Origin: Pagrus major
Lineage: Eukaryota > Chordata > Actinopteri > Spariformes > Sparidae
Direction of reading: 5' to 3'
DNA: 64,000 bases
Assembly (NCBI RefSeq): GCF_040436345.1
Contig: NC_133232.1
Span: 11,023,501 to 11,087,500 of the forward strand
The position numbers were made by a program, and so were the translations under genes. How positions within the stretch are numbered: position 1 is the stretch's first letter; each line of letters starts with the position of its first letter. The notes under the pieces were generated by a model, which saw nothing but the letters and a program-made list of their open reading frames with translations, had not been told where the DNA came from and searched no databases. Below are positions 57,501-64,000 of the stretch, piece by piece.

Positions 57501-58345
57501 GTATGTTCAGTTCAACACCATCAGGACAGTACATCATCCAGCCACAAGGGGACTACAGCATACCAGGAGGAAGATAAAAAGCCCAATAGAAAACCATTCA
57601 AATTATAAAAATTTTGTCACTATTCCAGTGTCTGTGTATAAGGATTTAAGTTGTATATAGGTGCATTATGGACTTCCCTTAGCCTGCTCTTATGGCATCA
57701 ATATACAGTAGATCAGTGATGTATAGCATCCCAAGGAGTATGTATGGCATGCATGTTTGTATATTGTATGCTGTGACTGCTCATCCTTAAAGCTGTAAGT
57801 ATACTATGTATCTGATAATAGTAGGCCATGTATCTATGAAAGAAGATAAGGGCCACTGTAAGCATTTCTGAATTGTAATTTTTTTTCACAGAAAAATAAA
57901 GTCAGTTCTGTGAAAAAGTCAGACATCTGAGTTTAAGTCAGAATTATGACTTTTTTGTCAGAAAAAAATGTATGTATCCATTTACAGTTTACTTGTACAT
58001 TGAGAAAAGAAAAAAAATGGAAAACAACCTTTAAGACACCCTTGCTGACATCCCAGTCCCAAGTCATTTTTTCTTGGGCAAGTCAAGGCCTCAGTTAAGT
58101 CATGTCCTAATTCAAGTCACTAGTCCCCCTTCTCCCACCCACTCATTAAATAAACACAGACAATTAATTCAAGTCATCATGTCTCTCGTCAAGTCAGGTC
58201 ACAAGTTTTTAATGAAAGTAAAACAGTAACTCAAGCTGACTTGAGTCCAAGTCTAAAAGACTAAGTCCACATCTGTGAACCCATGTAAGTTCAAAAGGAA
58301 TGTCGAATGCACAAAATGAAGCCCATGAACTAAATATAAAAACAG

Positions 58346-58351
58346 TTTATT
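58346..58351 (-). terminator. Candidate polyadenylation signal of mgst2
   Basis: AATAAA on the minus strand, 355 bases after the stop codon. Another candidate lies near 58479; I cannot tell which is used. Confidence 0.4.
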
Positions 58352-58705
58352 TCACTTAAATCAACCTTGAATTTGTTTAAAAAATGGAAAGACCACATTT
58401 AAGTTTTAGGACTATCCGTGCAGGGGAGTATTATTTCATAGTTCATTGTAATATAAACTACATGACAAGCTTGAGCTTTTATTTTTTTATTACTTTGAAA
58501 ATTGAAACACCAAAGGCCAACATTGTTCCATAAAATATGTAAGACTTAAATGTAAGGTCACAAAACAATGAAAAAGAACATGAACCTGGGGTTTAGACAT
58601 CATTACAAAAGGATGAGTGTATCCTGGGAGCAATCTTATTTCTGAAATAACCCTCATTTCCTATTATTTAATTGGTTGATGCATAATTAGGTGGAAGTGA
58701 AATCT

Positions 58706-61079
58706 TCAGAGGTGGATGTGGAAGTACTTGTGTAGTATTCCATGCAGCATTCCAATCAAACCCAGTAGAGACAGAGTGAAAAAGACAGCCAAAGTCGGGT
58801 AAAAGGCAGGTAACCTGCAAACCAGAAGGCCCTCAGAAGGTCAGAATTCTTACATTATGGTCTATCACAGTACATTAAAAATATATGACGTAATTAGATA
58901 TTTTGTAAAATCAATGTGGTATCGGTGAGATAAATAACCTTTTCTTGGTGGACTTGGCATATCCATTGACATATATTTGTCGGGCGATTACGTACACCAG
59001 TCCTCCTGCAGCTGCAGTCACGTCACTGAAGAACATCCCACAGGTCCACAGTGTCACCAGGAATACAGGGTAACACTCCACACAGTTCTGACTGCAAATA
59101 AACACACACCACATGCAGCACTCAGTAAACTTTAATGTAACAACATCATGTGGGGAATTACAATTTAAGATAGCTAATATTTTGTGCTGACACTCAGTAT
59201 CTTCATTAAATAGTTGCCCAGCCTCAGAAACAGCTTTCAAGCTAGGATGGAAGAGCAAACTTTCAGCATCTGAGTTTATTTTTTCTAGCATGCTAACATT
59301 TGCTAATTAGTACTAAATGCGTGCAGCTTAGGCATGATCAAGTTTCAATGAAATGTATAACAATGCATAACAAAATGAAAGTTTGTAAACTCCACGCTAC
59401 ACAGACATAGAACAAATATACAGTTATTTATACATATGTACATAACCATGTAGTTTAATTTTTAAATTAAAGCCGGGATGAATGTAAAAAGCAGCAAGAT
59501 AGTGATCATAGTATGGTTGGCAACTTCACATCAAAAGTTTAACATTTGGGAAACGCTGTCCATCAACTTTGACTGCTTGTGAGCACCAAGCTTCAGTGAT
59601 GTAAACACAGAGTCCATCTCTCCTCGTCTTGCTTTTGTCCTGTACTATGTTGACTCGGGACAAGGTCCGCCTGTTGAGTGCAACTGCTTGATCCAGCATG
59701 TTGCACTCAACAATGTGGTATAGACAGGTCTTTGTAAAGGTGTAGGCAACAGTCTCTCTTTGTCCATTTAATTTTCCTTCGACCAGACATTGGCCAGGAG
59801 AAGCCTCAATTTCTAGTTGGGTTAGCATGGCTCTTATCCGGACTCTCTTCCTCTCCTCCATGTGGCAGTCCGGCTGGTCAGGTTGGATGGTTGAAAGATG
59901 CCGTGGGAAGTGATTGTCTCAAAGTCCACTGCTCTTAATTCAAAACCTAATCTCTCTTTTTCCGTGCTGATGAATGTATTTCTGTCATAGGTAATACATG
60001 TTTCAGTAACAAATCCAAAAAGATAACATAAAAAAAAATGTAGCACAATTTGAAGAAGCTACTGGCTGTTGAATTTGCATGAACTGTCGTTGCCATAGCA
60101 ATGAAATTATCATGTCATTAGTTTTACAGGTATTTGTCATAAAACAAAAGTATTGGACAAATTAAAATGTTGGCCTGATGATGGCACTAGATGACAGGTT
60201 AAAGGGTCCCCAAAGTAATTATAATGAATCCTCTGGGAGATATGAATGTTTGTAATACATTTTTACACAATCAATCCAATAATTGTTGCGTGAATGTCAC
60301 ATTTCCACCAAAATGTCAAACAATTATTGGTGGCACTAGAGGAAATATCAGGTGATCTCCAAAGTCAGTAGATATATCCTCTGGGGACATGGATGTCTGT
60401 ACATTACATTGCATGTGCCTGCTTAATGCTCTTCTATCTGTGTGCCAATACTATATTTTGCAGTTAAGAGGGTTGTAAAAACACAACTGAGGATTCATTA
60501 GCTTTTTCAATACATTGTTCAGTATGTCACATGCTGCTGACAGAGGCCTTACTGTGCACGGAAAGTCCTCTCAAACTCTGGCGGTCCAGTGACAGAGGGA
60601 GGCAGGACTTTATGTCCCATCCTGGACAAACCAGCTCGCCAGGCAAAGTAGCCTGAAAAGAGACAGTGACAGTGGGATTTGAGTCTCTTTAAATGATTCA
60701 AACAAAACACATTGTGTATTAACATAGAGTAATCATCAGAGCACAAAGAGGTTTTCAGTCTGTTACAGGTCCACAAGTACCACATGTAAAGCTGACATCT
60801 CAATCACATAGACCTTATCAGTGATCCAATGAATCAGCACGTACATTTTTTATTTGTTTTTCAAATGTCGCTACAGTATGTCTCAAACAGTTTCTACTTG
60901 ACCCAAACACTGCACAACCACAATGATATGGGAGTGTGAGAAAAGTACATGGCAAAATACTCACTACTCCCACTACTGACCAATATGTTTAAATAGATAT
61001 GCAGACATTTTAACTCACCCATTTGCAAGGCAGACACAAGAGACACTGTAGCCAACAAAACAGGAGAGTCAGCTCCCAT
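58706..61079 (-). CDS. mgst2: Microsomal glutathione S-transferase 2-like MAPEG protein
   Basis: Four exons, complement of 61019-61079, 60553-60652, 58939-59091 and 58706-58814, join in phase to 140 residues. It begins [20 protein letters not shown]. The MAPEG signature [14 protein letters not shown] is followed by [15 protein letters not shown], then [19 protein letters not shown] and a last helix near [19 protein letters not shown]. Four hydrophobic segments fit the family's four-helix membrane trimer in the endoplasmic reticulum. The FERxxRA and Asn-Cys motifs bind glutathione. MGST2 conjugates glutathione and can make leukotriene C4. LTC4S-like is the main alternative; proximity to scoc, as in human 4q31, favours mgst2. 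All borders are GT-AG. Confidence 0.88.
59526..60046 (-). pseudogene. LINE endonuclease fragment in an mgst2 intron
   Basis: The minus-strand frame reads [20 protein letters not shown], then [20 protein letters not shown]. It matches the segment of L2/Rex-type LINE endonucleases with the RGGGLCIYVNNxWC-like motif. A second frame at 60046-59834 may be the preceding part. It lies between mgst2 exons 2 and 3 in the same orientation as the gene, and it is neither spliced nor intact. Confidence 0.55.
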
Positions 61080-61429
61080 CGTTCTGCTGAAAATACAGTT
61101 GTCTCTAGTACAAAGTAAGCTTTACATAACAAGCAGGAGTTACTTCCTGGGGCAAAGCAACTTTAGCACATCGCACAACAAGTGCTGTCATGTTATGTTA
61201 TTAAAGCCCTGCCCTGCTGCTGAACAGATGAGAGTAGGGAAGGCTGAACCGAAACACTTCCTATACCAATATCTGCACCAGCTTGGCTAGCAAGGTTGCT
61301 TCTGTTGCTGTCTTTTAAATTGAGGAAATAATAAATAAAAAACTAGAGAAGGCAAGTTCTGAAGAACTTCTGAAGAACATACATTGCTGGCTGTATAAAC
61401 TTTGAATATTATTGATAGATTTTGAATAC

Positions 61430-61725
61430 TTTGTTGAAAGCTAAACACAAGCTGAATTGAGCCAAACTGCAATGCTGGCTTGATTTGTGTCGAGAAACAG
61501 CTGATGGAATTTGAGGAGATGTTACAGTGGGAATGAGTCAGTCAATTACTATGAATGGTACTGAAAAGTTGAATAAATATCATGATGTATCAAAGATGGG
61601 GAACATTTAAATGGAATTTCTGGCTTCAAGAATGAATGAAAAGATAATAGTTGAACATATTTAAAATGTTGGAAAAGTAGTCAAAGAAATAAGACAATAA
61701 TATAATAATAGTACAATAGTATTAT
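61430..61725 (+). repeat. Diverged interspersed repeat ending in an (ATA)n run
   Basis: GTTGAATAAATATCATGATG, TTTAAATGGAATTTCTGG and GTTGGAAAAGTAGTCAAAGA, followed by a triplet-rich AATAATATAATAATAG tail. Its wording parallels the copy at 63410-63745. Confidence 0.5.
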
Positions 61726-62550
61726 TAAATATACTCTCTCTCTCTCTCTCTGTGTGTGTGTGCTCTTTTGTGCGCACTTATGCATGCATATTGTTATAGG
61801 TATTTTCTTTGTTTGCACATGTGTGTATGTCAATGTGTGTGTCAAACTGCACTCATTGGCAAATCTGTCTCAGCTCCCTGGTTGGAATCAAAGGCTGCCA
61901 TGGTGAGAGATTGATTTAATAGAAATTTTAGCTGAAACTCACCTCACATTATCATGCATCTCCCTGAAAGTCAGTAACTGCTATCATTTAAATGACAATG
62001 TGGTAGAAACTATGAGAGTCTACTGAGCACACTGTGAAATTTTTGTGTGTTTATTGTCAAAAATGTAGCTAGTGGAGCAGTTAGAAAAAGTGGATGTGTT
62101 TGCATGCCTCCAGATACTTTTCCTCTCAGTTTAATGGGACTTAATGCAGCAGTTGGTCGGCGCTCCTGTCATTTAAAAGCCCACAGAGCCAAAAGTATGA
62201 GTCCGATTCCTTCAAGAGGTACATTGTTGAAATCTTTCCTACAAGCTGATGTGTAGGTGGAATGAACATTGTGAGAATGGGAGCAAGCTAAAGACGATTT
62301 TCAGAATTTTTTGGACCTCCTCTCCATTCAGGAGAGTCCAATTTGGCTGTCAACATTCTGTCCAATACAAACAAAGGTAAAAATCTGAAAATGGTGAAAA
62401 AAAATAGGCTGTGTGCTGCATAATGTACTGCAATTCGGGCCCGAATTTCCCGCCCAGTCTTGCGGACGTGACGTCAGATGATGCTGAATGCGCGTCCTTG
62501 GATACGGGAAGAAGACAAGTGCGGTGGACCCAAGCTAATGTTTGGGTAGT

Positions 62551-62789
62551 AATGGATTCTGCTACGGCCAGCAAACGACCCACCACCACACAAAGTCCAC
62601 TAAAAAGTCATACTAAGAAGAAAACGAAGGTTTTATCAGCAGCATGTCGTGAGTCGAAACGAAATTACGACCAAAGCCGGGCTGGCACCCGAACAAACAT
62701 CGGATACGTGTTCGACTCATGGAGGCAGCTTCAGCTTGAATTGGGACTGAAAACAGATGCTGACATGGCTCATTTCCTAGTAACCAGGT
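62551..62789 (+). CDS. Candidate first coding exon of an unidentified gene or element
   Basis: The ATG at 62551 opens a frame to a GTGAGA donor after 62789. The 79 codons run from MDSATASKRPTTTQSPLK, through a lysine-rich patch, to NIGYVFDSWRQLQLELGLKT and DADMAHFLVTR. The NIGxxFxxWRxLxxxxGLKTDAxxAxFL motif recurs at the start of many multicopy fish proteins of unknown role, some zinc-finger-like or transposon-derived. The exon and the next 500 bases are CpG-richer than the surroundings, as near a promoter. Downstream exons would lie beyond the window or are not recognised. An upstream in-frame ATG at 62411 exists but is less likely. Confidence 0.55.
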
Positions 62790-63409
62790 GAGAAAACATT
62801 ACAGGTCATGTTTAGAGCTTGATTTGAAAATCATATGAGATTACGAGGACTCGGAGTGACCTAACGTGCAAAGTAGCGTTAGCTCCAACATGTCACTTAG
62901 TCCACCGCTGTGTAACACTGAATAGTTACAGACTGCACATTTTCCACGGTCCTTTAGTCTGAAACTGAATAGTTAGAAATATGTCCCTTTATATATGGGA
63001 CCGAAAGCCCAACCTGTTATCCGGGAGGTGACGTTAGCAGCTGGCTGTAGCCACAGGCTAACGGTTTGTTTGTGTATGTGTAGCAACATTAGCCGCTTAC
63101 ACACAGCAATTCCGTATCAGAGACGATATTTCTGTCCCCCAATATGCCGTCTTGGCTTTCACCTGTGCCTTTCAGACTGCATCAACCGTAACAGAAAATC
63201 GCTGCGCTTGTGTGTCCCTACACACAGCAGGCCGGCTTCCCGGCAGCTTCATGTGTGTAGGGGATAAGGCATCAGCTGCACTGCTGTGAAGAGTTAATGC
63301 CTGCTACCGCGCCGGCTTGTCTGATGGCTGCAGTTACCCTAACGGCCGCAACGGCCGTCGTGTCACTATTGAGTCTTATTTCTTGATACTGCCCCAAGTT
63401 CCTTTAACT
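62790..63409. other. CpG-richer non-coding DNA after the candidate first exon
   Basis: No coding exon is recognised. A hairpin with 10-base stems (CCCTACACAC and its complement) lies at about 63217-63262, and AACGGCCGCAACGGCCGT at 63340-63357 is locally palindromic. Confidence 0.4.
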
Positions 63410-63745
63410 ATGAATGATATGAAAAAGTTGAATTGATAAGAGAACGTCCTAATCTTTGTGAACGTTTCAAAGTTTGAATGGAGTTTCTGAATGTATGAAG
63501 GACTGGGAAGAGTTGGAAAATGAGTGGGTTTGAAAGGATTTCTCATTGACTAAGCCAAGACTAAGCTTCAAATAAAGTTGAATATCTTGATAAGTTTTAA
63601 TGGAATTTGAAAGTTGATGCCTAATAATACGCTAATTGAGCTGAACGCTTTGATGTTTGAATGGAGTTAGTATGTTGAAAAATGTGGAAGGAGTAGCAAA
63701 CCAAAGAAAGCGGCGGAATAATAATAAAGAATTCCATACGTAGAA
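63410..63745 (+). repeat. Interspersed repeat with an (AAT)n tail
   Basis: AAGTTTGAATGGAGTTTC recurs in variant form within the stretch. The end GAGTAGCAAACCAAAGAAAG and CGGCGGAATAATAATAAAGA is a familiar terminus of an abundant fish DNA repeat. No coding capacity. The final bases 63900-64000 (GGGCCCTATTTAGACAGTCT and CGTGTCCAAGTCCAT) look like the start of yet another MITE. Confidence 0.5.
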
Positions 63746-64000
63746 GAAGATATGTTGTGAATGCCTCCAATTAAAATTAGTTATTGTGTTTTCCATAATG
63801 GCCTAATATAACAAAAACTAGTAAATGCTGTGTAAACCTCTACAGTAAATGACACTCCCTTTGTAGGCCTTTGTATTCACCTGTCAGTCTTCAACCCCAC
63901 TGTCCAACCAATGGACGCATAATGGGCCCTATTTAGACAGTCTATAGCACATGGTCTAAAGCGCAGCACGCTAGTGCGTTTAGGGCGTGTCCAAGTCCAT

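Overview
The window reads as the genome of a ray-finned (teleost) fish. It is AT-rich, its genes are split by long introns with GT-AG borders, and it is dense in repeat families typical of fish: Tc1 transposons, L2-like and L1 LINEs, hAT and piggyBac elements, Tf1/sushi, Gypsy and BEL/Pao LTR elements, and long (TG)n, (GATA)n and (GGAAG)n runs. Two host genes are identified with confidence, both on the minus strand near the right end: scoc (short coiled-coil protein, CDS 52911-56603) and an MAPEG-family gene best matched to mgst2 (CDS 58706-61079).

Layout. 1-12.2 kb: an unidentified plus-strand host gene with candidate exons at 2323-2401, 6710-6899, 7403-7478, 8599-8706 and a terminal exon at 11910-12102 followed by AATAAA. 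Its introns hold a 5'-inverted L2-like LINE, a 1.8-kb foldback element, and a truncated LTR element whose ORF is a 30-bp minisatellite. 12.3-18.4 kb: decayed L1, Tc1 and L2 pieces, then a second foldback element with a (GACA/GATA)n core. 18.4-34.1 kb: a three-level nest. A minus-strand BEL/Pao element is split by a plus-strand L1, which is split by an intact Tf1/sushi-like chromovirus (25564-31093) with 505-bp LTRs differing at one base, GTTAC target duplications, a gag and pol pair in -1 frames, a slippery heptamer and a self-priming signature. 35-45 kb: a multi-exon DDE transposase/integrase-like gene (plus) converging on a multi-exon RING-like gene (minus). A hAT element (36293-40833, 8-bp target duplication) sits in an intron of the transposase gene, and a small Gypsy element (37050-40210, 5-bp target duplication) sits inside the hAT. 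47.8-50 kb: a decayed minus-strand L1. 51.5-52.2 kb: a TTAA-flanked piggyBac-type MITE. 52.9-61.1 kb: scoc and mgst2, with a Tc1/hAT composite and a LINE endonuclease fragment in their introns. 62.5 kb to the end: a candidate first exon of an unidentified plus-strand gene, then repeats.

How the parts work together. The sushi-like element is the only mobile element here that looks potentially complete. Its LTR supplies promoter, transcript start and terminator, the transcript's own 5' end is complementary to the primer-binding site, and a -1 shift would link Gag to protease-RT-RNase H-integrase-chromodomain. The convergent transposase/RING pair looks like one two-gene eukaryotic DNA transposon. 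Here its transposase is frameshifted and invaded, so this copy should be dead or dependent on others. The two minus-strand host genes are intact by reading frame and splice phase.
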